A stretch of 64,000 nt of DNA. Origin: an uncultured Oceanospirillaceae bacterium (GTDB taxonomy: Bacteria; Pseudomonadota; Gammaproteobacteria; Pseudomonadales; Balneatricaceae). This document shows positions 46,519-55,358 of the stretch, piece after piece (within the stretch, counting starts at the first letter, position 1; each line of letters starts with the position of its first letter). Under the pieces are notes generated by a model. It ran no database searches, was not told where the DNA came from, and saw only the letters and a list, made by a program, of their open reading frames with translations. The stretch spans positions 1 to 64,000 of the forward strand of contig CAJXNY010000022.1 of assembly GCA_913057435.1 (NCBI GenBank), written 5' to 3'. The translations under genes and the position numbers were made by a program.

Positions 46519-47774
46519 TGCTTCAGCTCCAGGTGAGGACGTTTCATAGGTACCAGGCCTTCTGGACGCCAGCGCATCATCAGTACCATCAACAGGCCGA
46601 ACATCAGCATGCGGTACTCAGAGAACTCACGGGCCAGTTCCGGCAGGATAGTCATCACGATTGCCGCCAGAATAACGCCAATCTGTGATCCCATACCGCC
46701 GAGCACCACAATCGCCAGGATAATGGCTGACTCGATAAAGATGAACGACTCCGGGCTGATAAAGCCCTGACGGGCAGCGAAGAATGAACCGGCAAAACCT
46801 GCAGTCGATGCCCCCAGGGTAAATGCCGACAGCTTGATGGCCGTACGGTTCAGACCCAGTGAGCGACAGGCAATCTCGTCTTCACGCAGGGCTTCCCAGG
46901 CGCGGCCGATCGGCATCCTCATCAGGCGGTTGATCAGGTAGATCAGGAAGCACACCAGTACGACCGCAATCAGATACAGGAAGATGATTTTATAGGAGCT
47001 TGAGTAAGCAATGCCGAAGAAATCGTGAAATGTCTGACCGCCTTCCTCTTTAGCGCGGCGGGTAAATTCCAGACCGAACAGGCTGGGTTTAGCGATACCG
47101 GAGATACCGCTTGGCCCGTTGGTGACATTGGTCCAGTTGTTGAGCAGGATACGGATAATTTCACCGAACCCCAGCGTCACAATCGCCAGATAGTCACCGC
47201 GCAGGCGCAGCACCGGGAAGCCCAGTACAAAGCCAAACAGTGCCGCAAAACCTGCCGACAGTGGCAAACAAACCCAGAACGACAGGCCAAAATACATCGA
47301 CAGCAGAGCGTAGGTGTAAGCGCCCACGGCGTAAAATGCCACGAAGCCCAGATCCAGCAACCCCGCCAGGCCAACAACAATGTTGAGGCCCAACCCCAGC
47401 ATGATGTAAATCAGCGTCAGGGTGGCCAGGTCAACCGAACCACGGGAGACCATAAACGGCCAGATAACCAGGCCCACCAGCAGCGCAGCAATCAGCCAGG
47501 GCTTGAGCGTGGCCATTTTCTGGCCTTTGGGCAGCAGGCCGCCTACGTTGGGCTTGGGCAGTTTGCCAAACAGGGTATCAATCTGGTTGGAAAACAGTTG
47601 TGACAGAAAGACCAGGGTGACGCCCAGGCCGATCCATGTCCATTGTTCCGCAGTGGCGCCGCGGACAGCAAGGGTGGTGCTTTCAGTATCCAGTTTCACG
47701 CCAATCATCAGGCAGGCGAGAACCAGTGTAATACCGGCAGCGAATAACGCACTTTGAAGTTTATTATTATGCAT
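46515..47774 (-). CDS. livM: Branched-chain amino acid ABC transporter permease LivM
   Basis: The 419-residue membrane protein has about ten hydrophobic segments. The LivM-type signature [20 protein letters not shown] and the coupling region [19 protein letters not shown] are present. The N-terminal 90 residues carry extra helices, as in the E. coli LivM. It overlaps livH by one base and livG by four. Confidence 0.93.
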   Translation of the reverse strand: MHNNKLQSALFAAGITLVLACLMIGVKLDTESTTLAVRGATAEQWTWIGLGVTLVFLSQLFSNQIDTLFGKLPKPNVGGLLPKGQKMATLKPWLIAALLVGLVIWPFMVSRGSVDLATLTLIYIMLGLGLNIVVGLAGLLDLGFVAFYAVGAYTYALLSMYFGLSFWVCLPLSAGFAALFGFVLGFPVLRLRGDYLAIVTLGFGEIIRILLNNWTNVTNGPSGISGIAKPSLFGLEFTRRAKEEGGQTFHDFFGIAYSSSYKIIFLYLIAVVLVCFLIYLINRLMRMPIGRAWEALREDEIACRSLGLNRTAIKLSAFTLGASTAGFAGSFFAARQGFISPESFIFIESAIILAIVVLGGMGSQIGVILAAIVMTILPELAREFSEYRMLMFGLLMVLMMRWRPEGLVPMKRPHLELKQ

Positions 47775-48700
47775 CAGACTTTCTCCACCTCCGGTTTACC
47801 CAGCAGACCGGATGGGCGGAACAGCAGGATCAGTACCAGCAGACCAAAGGATACGACGTCCTTGTACTCAGATGGGAAGTAGGCAGACGTTAGTGCTTCA
47901 GTTACACCCAGAATCAGGCCACCGAGCACAGCGCCAGGGATGGAGCCAATGCCGCCCAGTACCGCTGCGGTAAAGGCTTTCAGACCGGCAATAAAGCCGA
48001 CAAACGGGTTCACTACACCGTAGTACAGACCCAGTAGCAGACCCGCAACGGCAGCCAGTGCGGCACCGATGATAAAGGTCAGGGCGATGGTACGGTTCGT
48101 GTCGACTCCGAGCAGGTTGGTCATCCCTAAATCTTCAGAACAGGCGCGACAGGCGCGGCCCATACGGGATTTTGAGATAAACAGCGTGAGAGCGGTCATG
48201 GTGGCGAAGGTGGTAAACCAGATCAGCGCCTGCATGTACGAGAAGGACACCTCGAATACAGATGGATCGCCAAAGGTCCAGCCGCCGGTGATCTGCGGGG
48301 GCAGAGCAACGTCGCGAGAACCCTGAGCCAGAACCACAAAGTTCTGCAGGAAGATCGACATACCGATCGCAGAGATCAGCGGAATCAGGCGGTTACTGCC
48401 ACGTAATGGGCGGTAAGCAACGCGTTCAACGGTCCAGCCATAGGTGCTGGCCATTACGACAGCCACAATCAGCGCGACAAGCAGAATGACCGGCAGGCTA
48501 ACCATGCCCATGCCTAACAGACCGGCAATGACGATAAACGTCACATAAGAGCCAATCATGTAAATTTCGCCATGGGCGAAGTTGATCATACCGATGATGC
48601 CATAAACCATTGTGTAGCCGATGGCGATCAGCGCGTAGGTGGACCCGATAGTCAGCCCGTTAATGAGCTGCTGGATAAGGTACAGGAAAGTTTCGGTCAT
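47774..48700 (-). CDS. livH: Branched-chain amino acid ABC transporter permease LivH
   Basis: The 308-residue inner-membrane permease starts [20 protein letters not shown] and contains [18 protein letters not shown] and the coupling segment [19 protein letters not shown]. It forms the translocation pore with LivM. A strong hairpin lies between it and the upstream livK. Confidence 0.94.
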   Translation of the reverse strand: MTETFLYLIQQLINGLTIGSTYALIAIGYTMVYGIIGMINFAHGEIYMIGSYVTFIVIAGLLGMGMVSLPVILLVALIVAVVMASTYGWTVERVAYRPLRGSNRLIPLISAIGMSIFLQNFVVLAQGSRDVALPPQITGGWTFGDPSVFEVSFSYMQALIWFTTFATMTALTLFISKSRMGRACRACSEDLGMTNLLGVDTNRTIALTFIIGAALAAVAGLLLGLYYGVVNPFVGFIAGLKAFTAAVLGGIGSIPGAVLGGLILGVTEALTSAYFPSEYKDVVSFGLLVLILLFRPSGLLGKPEVEKV

Positions 48701-48720
48701 ATTTCGGGACCCGGATAGCA

Positions 48721-48757
48721 GAACACCTTGTTACCGGATCACGGTAGCAAGGTGTTC
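48721..48757 (-). promoter_or_regulatory. Stable intergenic stem-loop between livK and livH
   Basis: GAACACCTTG..TACCG pairs with CGGTA..CAAGGTGTTC (one mismatch) to form a 15-16-base stem with a 5-base loop. No T run follows on the minus strand, so it is more likely an mRNA-stabilising or partial-termination element that raises binding-protein output relative to the membrane genes than a complete terminator. Confidence 0.65.
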
Positions 48758-48773
48758 AGAGGTTCAGATGTGC

Positions 48774-49886
48774 TTACTTGACGGCTGTTTTAGAACCGTC
48801 CTGGTGCAGCGTGTAAACCTGGAAAGTTGACTCGTTCAAGTCGCCTTTCTGGTCGTAGGACACTTTACCAATCGCCGTTTCCAGCGGGTTGGCGCGGATG
48901 TGCTCGGCCATTTTCTCCGGGTCAGTACCACCGGTCTTAACGATTGCATCTTTCATCAGCTCAACGGCGGCATAGGCCGTGAAGACGAATGGGCCTGTTG
49001 GGTCTTCACCCTTGGCTTTGATGCCGTCAACGCGTGCCTGGTTGACCGGGTTCTGATCGAAGCTTTTTGGCGCAGTGGCCAGAACACCTTCGGATGCAGC
49101 ACCAGCAATCTTAGCCAGATCGCTGTTTACCACACCTTCAGGCCCCATGAACTGAGCAGTGAAGCCCTTTTCACGCGACTGACGCAGGATCAGGCCCAGT
49201 TCCGGGTGGTAACCACCGTAGTAAACAAAATCGACGTTCGCTTTTTTCAGCTTGGCAATCAGTGCAGAGAAGTCTTTGTCACCCGCAGTAACACCTTCGA
49301 ACAGCACGGCTTTGGTGCCAGCTTTGTCCAGAGCGTTTTTAACCGTGGTTGCCAGGCCTTCACCGTACTGCTGTTTATCATGGATAACAGCCAGGCGCGC
49401 AGGCTTCACGGTGTTCTGGATGTGTTCAGCAGCCAGTGTGCCCTGCAGACTGTCCAGACCGATAGTACGGAAGATCAGCTGATGGCCTTTCTCGGTGATA
49501 GACGGTGACGTAGACGCCGCCGTGATCATCAGGATGCCTTCTTCTTCGTAGATATCAGAAGCAGGCTCTGTAGAGCTTGAACACAGGTGTCCGACAACGT
49601 GCTGAATACCATCGTTGACGATCTTGTTGGCAACTGCCACTGCCTGTTTTGGATCACAGGCGTCATCGTAGATTACGCCTTCCAGCTGCATGCCATTAAT
49701 GCCGCCGGCTTTGTTGATATCGTCGATAGCGGCCATAACGCCGATCTTCTGCATATCACCGTACTGTGCAACCGGGCCCGTAGCTGGGCCAGCCAGGCCG
49801 ATTTTCAGGGTGTCTGCGTGTGCAAGAGAGGTGGTGGCCATAACGGCCAGAGCGACTGCTTTAAGCGTCGTTTTTATAGTTTTCAT
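48774..49886 (-). CDS. livK: Branched-chain amino acid ABC transporter substrate-binding protein
   Basis: The 370-residue periplasmic protein has a signal peptide (MKTIKTTLKAVALAVMATTS, cleavage after AHA) and a LivJ/LivK-type bilobed fold: DTLKIGLAGPATGPVAQYGD, DDACDPKQAVAVANKIV (conserved Cys that forms the N-lobe disulfide, paired with HLCSSSTEPAS), and YYGGYHPELGLIL. First gene of the operon; promoter expected in the 450 bases upstream. Confidence 0.94.
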   Translation of the reverse strand: MKTIKTTLKAVALAVMATTSLAHADTLKIGLAGPATGPVAQYGDMQKIGVMAAIDDINKAGGINGMQLEGVIYDDACDPKQAVAVANKIVNDGIQHVVGHLCSSSTEPASDIYEEEGILMITAASTSPSITEKGHQLIFRTIGLDSLQGTLAAEHIQNTVKPARLAVIHDKQQYGEGLATTVKNALDKAGTKAVLFEGVTAGDKDFSALIAKLKKANVDFVYYGGYHPELGLILRQSREKGFTAQFMGPEGVVNSDLAKIAGAASEGVLATAPKSFDQNPVNQARVDGIKAKGEDPTGPFVFTAYAAVELMKDAIVKTGGTDPEKMAEHIRANPLETAIGKVSYDQKGDLNESTFQVYTLHQDGSKTAVK

Positions 49887-50336
49887 TATTCAATCTGCCC
49901 CATAGAGTGGATTCAGTCGTATTTTTTTAGTTTTGAAACCAGGATGGACTCTTTTCAGCGGTAAACATTACCGTCACATTTCTTATGAATCAATGCCCTG
50001 AGATCAATAGTTGGTCAAGCTGATTAATTAGCAAATTCTTAATCACTCAATATTGGTTTATTCACTGAATACTTAATAAACAATCTGGCATTTATGTGGT
50101 CGAATAATTCGTCGGTCCAGTCTTTGTCTATGACGGTCCTGGGCCAGAGGTTATCTTTATCTATTTGATTCTAATAGATAATTTAGGGCGGATAGGGGCG
50201 AAGCTGGAATGTTGCGCTGCAATGCAGAATTTAGTCAGTAATTCTCAGGGGTTTATGCGGCTTTAGCAGCAGAGGATTTCCTGCTCTACGCTTAACAACA
50301 TCGCTAGCGCACGTTCGGGTGCGGAAGGAGGCGTAT
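49887..50336. promoter_or_regulatory. Divergent AT-rich promoter region between livK and the acyl-CoA synthetase
   Basis: The first 300 bases are AT-rich, as is usual for a promoter region with binding sites for a global regulator such as Lrp, but no specific site is clear. The sequence just before 50337 contains AAGGAGG, the ribosome binding site of the acyl-CoA synthetase. No gene or RNA is visible. Confidence 0.35.
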
Positions 50337-52034
50337 ATGGAGCTGCAGCGTGGAGTGTCAATCCCGGGTCGGCTGAATCAGCAGCATTTTACCAGCCTGG
50401 TCAGTCTGCTGACGGATGTCTGTCATCGCTATGGTGAGCGAGCTGCATTCAGCAGCTTTGGTCGTTCAGTGAGTTATACCGAACTGGCTGATCTGTCGGC
50501 GGCGTTTGCCTGCTATATACAGCGGCATACTGAGCTTAAACCCGGTGACCGGATCGCGATCCAGATGCCGAATATGGTGCAGTATCCGGTGGTACTGTTT
50601 GGTGCGTTGCGGGCCGGACTGGTGGTGGTGAATACCAACCCACTCTATACCAGCACGGAAATGCAGCATCAGTTTTCTGACGCCGGGGTGAAAGCGCTGG
50701 TGATCCATAAAAGCATGGCCCACAAACTGGAACCGATTATTGATCAGACTCAGATCCAGCATGTGTTCGTTACCCAGATTGGCGATCTGCACGGGCTACT
50801 CAGGCGAGTGTTGCTCAACGGTGCTATTAAGTATTTAAAGCAGATGGAACCGGCGTTTTTGCTGCCGGACGCCATAGAGCTGCGTGATGCCCTGCGCCAG
50901 GGCGACCCTGATCAGTTACTGGAACACCGACCACGGCCGGAAGATCTGGCCGTACTGCAGTATACCGGCGGTACCACCGGGGTTTCCAAGGGGGCGATGC
51001 TTAGCCATGCCAATCTGATCAGCAACCTGTTACAGGTATCCGAGCGACTTCATGAAGCGCCTGAAAGCTGGCAGCAGGATGTGGTGTCGCCATTGCCGCT
51101 TTACCATATATACGCCTTTATTATTTCGCTGGTCGTGATGGAAGCGGGAGGGCATAGCTTGCTGATCACTAATCCGCGGGATCTGGATGGGCTGGTGAAA
51201 ACCCTCAGTGGGCGGCAGATCAGCGCTTTTATCGGCCTAAACACGCTGTTTTCTGCATTGTGCAATCATGCGGGGTTTCGTCAGCTCGATTTCGATCAGC
51301 TCCGATTGACGGTCTCCGGTGGTATGGCGCTGACCCATGGTGCAGCGGATCGCTGGCTGCAGACCACCGGTTGCCCGATTATGGAGGGCTACGGGCTGAC
51401 AGAGGCCTCGCCGGTGGTGGCGTTTAACCCGCCGGGGGCTGTCCGGCTGGGTACCATCGGCCTGCCGGTCAGTGATTGTGAGGTGAAGCTGGTTGACAGT
51501 AATGAGCAGGAGGTGGCGCCAGGGGACTGTGGTGAGCTTTGTGTCAGTGGGCCCCAGGTGATGCAGGGCTACTGGCAGCAACCGGAAGCAACCGCTGCCA
51601 GTTTTACCGCTGATGGCTATCTCAAAACCGGTGATATGGCCCGACGTAGTGAAGATGGTTATCTGACCATTGTCGATCGCATCAAAGACATCATTATTGT
51701 GTCGGGCTTCAATGTGTACCCCAATGAACTTGAAGATCTGATTAGCAGCCACCCGGACGTGCTGGAGTGTGCTGTGGTCGGTGTGCCTGATCGGGAAACT
51801 GGCGAGCGTGTGCGGCTGTTTCTGGTGCCGGTGGATGCACAACGCTTTGATGAAACAGCGCTACAGAGCTGGTGCCGCCAACAGTTAGCTGGCTATAAGG
51901 TACCGAAAGATATCCGATGTCTGGACACCTTGCCTAAAACACCGGTCGGCAAAGTGCTGCGACGTGCGTTGCGTCAGCCTGCACCGCGCATGCCCAGAGC
52001 GGGGGATAACCCCACAGTAGAACAGCAGGCATGA
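50337..52034 (+). CDS. fadD: Long-chain acyl-CoA synthetase (FadD-like)
   Basis: This 565-residue AMP-forming ligase activates fatty acids to acyl-CoA. Visible motifs are LQYTGGTTGVSKGAMLSHAN (AMP-binding P-loop), EGYGLTEASPVV, DGYLKTGDMARR, FNVYPNELEDLISSHPDV and the C-terminal catalytic lysine in TPVGKVLRRAL. The FACS-type segment DRIKDIIIVSGFNVYP favours long-chain substrates. The ATG at 50337 has AAGGAGG six bases upstream. No other beta-oxidation gene is adjacent, so the exact chain length preference is open. Confidence 0.88.
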   Translation: MELQRGVSIPGRLNQQHFTSLVSLLTDVCHRYGERAAFSSFGRSVSYTELADLSAAFACYIQRHTELKPGDRIAIQMPNMVQYPVVLFGALRAGLVVVNTNPLYTSTEMQHQFSDAGVKALVIHKSMAHKLEPIIDQTQIQHVFVTQIGDLHGLLRRVLLNGAIKYLKQMEPAFLLPDAIELRDALRQGDPDQLLEHRPRPEDLAVLQYTGGTTGVSKGAMLSHANLISNLLQVSERLHEAPESWQQDVVSPLPLYHIYAFIISLVVMEAGGHSLLITNPRDLDGLVKTLSGRQISAFIGLNTLFSALCNHAGFRQLDFDQLRLTVSGGMALTHGAADRWLQTTGCPIMEGYGLTEASPVVAFNPPGAVRLGTIGLPVSDCEVKLVDSNEQEVAPGDCGELCVSGPQVMQGYWQQPEATAASFTADGYLKTGDMARRSEDGYLTIVDRIKDIIIVSGFNVYPNELEDLISSHPDVLECAVVGVPDRETGERVRLFLVPVDAQRFDETALQSWCRQQLAGYKVPKDIRCLDTLPKTPVGKVLRRALRQPAPRMPRAGDNPTVEQQA

Positions 52035-52136
52035 CGTCCATTAGCCAGTTTTTAAAACCCGGATAGCGTGACCGCGTTATGAGAGCAACAGGGCTGGACC
52101 TGTGTTGCCGCCGGACTGAATACGAGGAAGAATAAT

Positions 52137-52865
52137 ATGAGACGACTGAGCTGGATCGCCGCGGCGCTGGGGGTCTGTGTGCTGACGGGCTGTGGCGAAA
52201 CGACGCCAACCAAAAAACAGTCACTGACCGCGACGGCAACGCCAGCGCAGTCAGCCCGGCTGACCTATAGTCCGCATCCCTGGACCGATGCGGTGTCTGT
52301 CTGGCACCGATCCGACCTGACGACTACCGAACTGAAAGGTTATCAGGGGTTTATGTTGGAGCCGGTGGTGATGGCACCCGAGGGACAGATGAATAACCCA
52401 CGTGTGAAAGCGGTGAAAGCGGATATTATTCAGACCCGCTTTCCGGTGATGATGGCCAGTGCCATGCACCCGCGCTATGAGCTGGTGTGGGAAAAAGGTG
52501 AGCGACAGATGAAGATGCAGGTGGTGTTGCTGGCGGCAGCGAAGAAACCACAGCCAGGGGATGCGCTGAAATACCTGCCGGTGACGCTGGATCTGAATGC
52601 CTACGATAAAAACGGCAAACCGCTGATAAAACGGATCACGGTGGCAGCGGCAGGATTACGGATTGATCTTATGGATGCGCAGACCAATGCCCCCCTGCTG
52701 TCGATGCTGGATACCCTGGAAGAGGTAAAAGCTGCCTGGCGACAGGAGCCTGGCGCACCGCTGATCGACCTGGAGCAGCTGGTTCGGCATTGGGCGGTTA
52801 AAATACGCTTTAATCTGGATTCACTGCAGGAGCCGGAAGATCAGCGTTTAGGCAGCGCCGGTTAA
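52137..52865 (+). CDS. Hypothetical lipoprotein
   Basis: The 242-residue protein has a lipoprotein signal peptide with lipobox LTGC (MRRLSWIAAALGVCVLTGC). The mature part (YQGFMLEPVVMAPEGQ, KYLPVTLDLNAYDKNGKPL) resembles DUF3313-like envelope lipoproteins, but I cannot confirm the family. It probably faces the periplasm, with no Asp at +2 to retain it in the inner membrane (sequence after Cys is GETTPT). A terminator follows. Confidence 0.65.
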   Translation: MRRLSWIAAALGVCVLTGCGETTPTKKQSLTATATPAQSARLTYSPHPWTDAVSVWHRSDLTTTELKGYQGFMLEPVVMAPEGQMNNPRVKAVKADIIQTRFPVMMASAMHPRYELVWEKGERQMKMQVVLLAAAKKPQPGDALKYLPVTLDLNAYDKNGKPLIKRITVAAAGLRIDLMDAQTNAPLLSMLDTLEEVKAAWRQEPGAPLIDLEQLVRHWAVKIRFNLDSLQEPEDQRLGSAG

Positions 52866-52879
52866 GTAAGCATAGTAAG

Positions 52880-52910
52880 CCGCTGCCGGGCACATGGCAG
52901 CGGTTTTTTT
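52880..52910 (+). terminator. Terminator of the lipoprotein gene
   Basis: CCGCTGCC at 52880-52887 pairs with GGCAGCGG at 52896-52903, followed by seven T residues. Confidence 0.88.
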
Positions 52911-52929
52911 ATGGGCAAAGCGAGCGGAT

Positions 52930-54357
52930 TCAGGCGGTGGAGGCTGATTGTGCTTTGAGAGCCAGCTCCAGACGCTCCAGCAACTGGCCGAAAGATTCCT
53001 GACGTTGATGAGTGACGGCAATTCCCTGAGCTTTGAGCTGGGCATTATCACTAAATGAATGCTGTTCGAGTCGCCGTAATAGCCCCTCCAAAATAGTGCT
53101 GGCCCGATGTTCTTCCTGCTCGGGGAGTAATATCAGGAACTTGCTACCACTCCAGCGACCCAGTTGAGCGTTGGCAGGCAGGTTATCTCGTATCAGCTGG
53201 CAAGCTTCACTGATCACCAGGTCACCTATGGTATGGCCGTGTTGCAGGTTGATTTGCCTTAACTGAACCAGATCCAGCATGATCAGCGACAGCGGTAAGC
53301 CACTTTGCGCACACTGGTTGAGCTGGTGCTGCAGATCGCTGCTCAGTTTTAGCCGATTGCGGGCACCGGTCAGCGGGTCGCGCTGGGTTAGCCGTTCAAG
53401 CCGGGCATTACGATCACTCAGGCGGTTGTTGAGCTGACCCAGCTGGTTACGGGTTTGTGATATCCGGTGGCTACGATAATACAGCAGGCCAATGGCCAGG
53501 ATCGCCAGTGCTGCGAGCTGGTAGAGCAGGGTGTAGTCAGGAGCCTGTTGCAGTTTGACGGTATACCAGCGTTGCAGGATTTTATTGGTGGCACTGGCAG
53601 GCAGCTGGCTGACGACTCGCTGGAATTGCTCGGCCAGCGCAGGGTTGTCTTTACGTGTGCCGACCCTGAGCTGATGGCTGAAACCGGTGCCGCCGGCGAT
53701 TTTCAAATTACTCAGCCCCTGCTCCTGGATCAGCCGGGTGGCGGTCAGCAATGAGGCCACAGTAGCGTCCAGTTTCCCCGAGGCAACCTGGCGGAATGCT
53801 TCGCGCACTGAGGTGGTATAGATGCGTTCAATCTCGGGGTAGTCCCTGTTGAGCAATTCATCGTAGATGTAGCCGCTGACGATACCCAGCTGTTTGCCCT
53901 CCAGCGCCGCGAAACCGTCCATATAGTCTGCATCGCTGCGGGCAATGATGACGACGGCTGACTCAAGATAAGGGCTGGTGAAGTTGAGGAACTGTTCTCG
54001 CTCGGGACTACTGTTTATTGCCGGGATCAGATCGCATCCGCCTGCCCGTATCAGTGACATGGTTTCAGCCCAGCTATGGGTTGGGACCAGTTTCAGCGGC
54101 TGGGGTAGCTGCTGGCTGATCAGCTGCAGGAAATCCGCCACGATCCCTTCGTGCTGACCTGCTTTGTTTATCTGCTCGAAGGGCATCCAGTTTGGGTCAA
54201 CACAATAGCTGAGGTGGCCAGGTGGCTGAGGCGCGCTGCCGGTTGTGCCACTGCTGTTCCCTGCTATGACGGTAGTCGCCATTGCCAGCGGTGCCAGTAG
54301 TAGCAAAGCGGCTGCTTTCAGGCTTGCCTTCAGGGTAATAAATGGAGGTAAGTTCAT
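52930..54357 (-). CDS. Periplasmic binding-protein domain fused to a degenerate GGDEF domain
   Basis: The 475-residue protein has an N-terminal signal/anchor helix, a bacterial solute-binding (SBP_bac_3) domain spanning about 45-270 (LSYCVDPNWMPFEQINKAGQ, SRPELLITEFISPYLE-like blocks), a transmembrane helix near 275-292, a coiled linker and a C-terminal GGDEF domain. The catalytic motif is degenerate: GRWSGSKFLILL has SGSKF where GGDEF would be, so diguanylate cyclase activity is unlikely. It may bind an amino acid and signal by protein contact or c-di-GMP binding. The gene converges with the lipoprotein gene. Confidence 0.82.
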   Translation of the reverse strand: MNLPPFITLKASLKAAALLLLAPLAMATTVIAGNSSGTTGSAPQPPGHLSYCVDPNWMPFEQINKAGQHEGIVADFLQLISQQLPQPLKLVPTHSWAETMSLIRAGGCDLIPAINSSPEREQFLNFTSPYLESAVVIIARSDADYMDGFAALEGKQLGIVSGYIYDELLNRDYPEIERIYTTSVREAFRQVASGKLDATVASLLTATRLIQEQGLSNLKIAGGTGFSHQLRVGTRKDNPALAEQFQRVVSQLPASATNKILQRWYTVKLQQAPDYTLLYQLAALAILAIGLLYYRSHRISQTRNQLGQLNNRLSDRNARLERLTQRDPLTGARNRLKLSSDLQHQLNQCAQSGLPLSLIMLDLVQLRQINLQHGHTIGDLVISEACQLIRDNLPANAQLGRWSGSKFLILLPEQEEHRASTILEGLLRRLEQHSFSDNAQLKAQGIAVTHQRQESFGQLLERLELALKAQSASTA

Positions 54358-54549
54358 TCAACACTCGCTCATACAGTCTGCTTACGCGGATCTTTTAAAT
54401 TTAGCCTATCTAGTGTAAATGCGCAGTTTCCGGGCATAAATTCAACAGGCTGGCTGAATGCTTTATGAATTATCCGCGATATTTTGTCTGGCAACTCAAC
54501 GGCTTAGCGAGAGTCTAAACGGTGTCTGTCAGATATAACGAGGTGAACT

Positions 54550-54828
54550 GTGAAAGCTTTTCTGGCTGTACTCGTGGTCATATTCAGTCTCGGTTGGGTG
54601 GCGTCGGTACAGGCATCGCCTTACTCTCCTGTCGGGGGATCTGTGTCTGTCCATTACTCGGATGGTTATGGTGTTCATGTCGGTTACCGTGTACATCGTA
54701 GCCATGGACATCATGGTGATCGCTACCGCCATGGCCGTCATTATCGTAATGGCAGTCGTTACTACCGTAGCCGCAGTTACTATCCGGCGGGTTTTTACGG
54801 TGGCTATCGGGGTCGATACTGCCGCTAG
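54550..54828 (+). CDS. Small secreted His/Tyr/Arg-rich protein
   Basis: The 92-residue protein begins with GTG and a signal peptide (VKAFLAVLVVIFSLGWVAS, cleavage likely after VQA), preceded by GAGGTG. The mature part is unusually rich in His, Tyr, Arg and Gly (HRSHGHHGDRYRHGRHYRNG, SRYYRSRSYY, ending RGRYC R). It has one terminal Cys. The His clusters suggest metal binding, and the repeated YR/HG pairs suggest an unstructured surface. I do not recognise the family. A strong hairpin follows. Confidence 0.6.
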   Translation: MKAFLAVLVVIFSLGWVASVQASPYSPVGGSVSVHYSDGYGVHVGYRVHRSHGHHGDRYRHGRHYRNGSRYYRSRSYYPAGFYGGYRGRYCR

Positions 54829-54869
54829 CAGGCTGGCCGTCGATAATTTGAACAAATTGTCACAATGAT

Positions 54870-54900
54870 GGCTGAAGCCCGCAGGGTGTGGGCTTCAGCC
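54870..54900 (+). terminator. Stem-loop after the His/Tyr/Arg-rich gene
   Basis: GGCTGAAGCCC at 54870-54880 pairs perfectly with GGGCTTCAGCC at 54890-54900. No T run follows, so it may be a weak terminator or a 3'-end protecting hairpin. Confidence 0.55.
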
Positions 54901-55358
54901 GGTACGCTCAGGTCCTGGTCGGGTTGTCCAAAGGGTTATCCACAGAATATGTGCATAACACTTTGGTATATATCTGTTGAGAGTTGCACTGCTATTGCCT
55001 GGTACTCGCAGGTGCCTGGCACCCGATAGCCGGATGGAATGTCAGATGGGCTTTGTCAGCCGGCTGAGTTCCTGTTCTGGTTAGCATCATTTTTATTTAA
55101 ATATTTCATTTCAAACTTTGGTTTAACTTACCCTTCTTATTAACCCCACCTTGCGCTCGGTCAATAGTGAATATTTTGTTTATGTCTCAACCTGTTGGTT
55201 TGGGAGTACCGAACTGACGCTCAGTCATCTTTATTACCCGTATTACGCGTGTGATTTTTATGTTTTTCAACAGGCTGTGTTGAATGAACGAAGTTACACA
55301 CTGAAAATAAAAACGAAGTGTCTATTTTAGATAGACAAGATCATGCATTTAAGGGGGC
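54901..55358. other. Intergenic region without recognised gene
   Basis: This 458-base region contains no convincing frame. A GTGCCTGGCAC inverted repeat lies near 55012-55022. The last part is AT-rich and should hold the promoter of the following chemoreceptor; AAGGGGGC directly precedes its start. No riboswitch or RNA gene was recognised. Confidence 0.35.
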
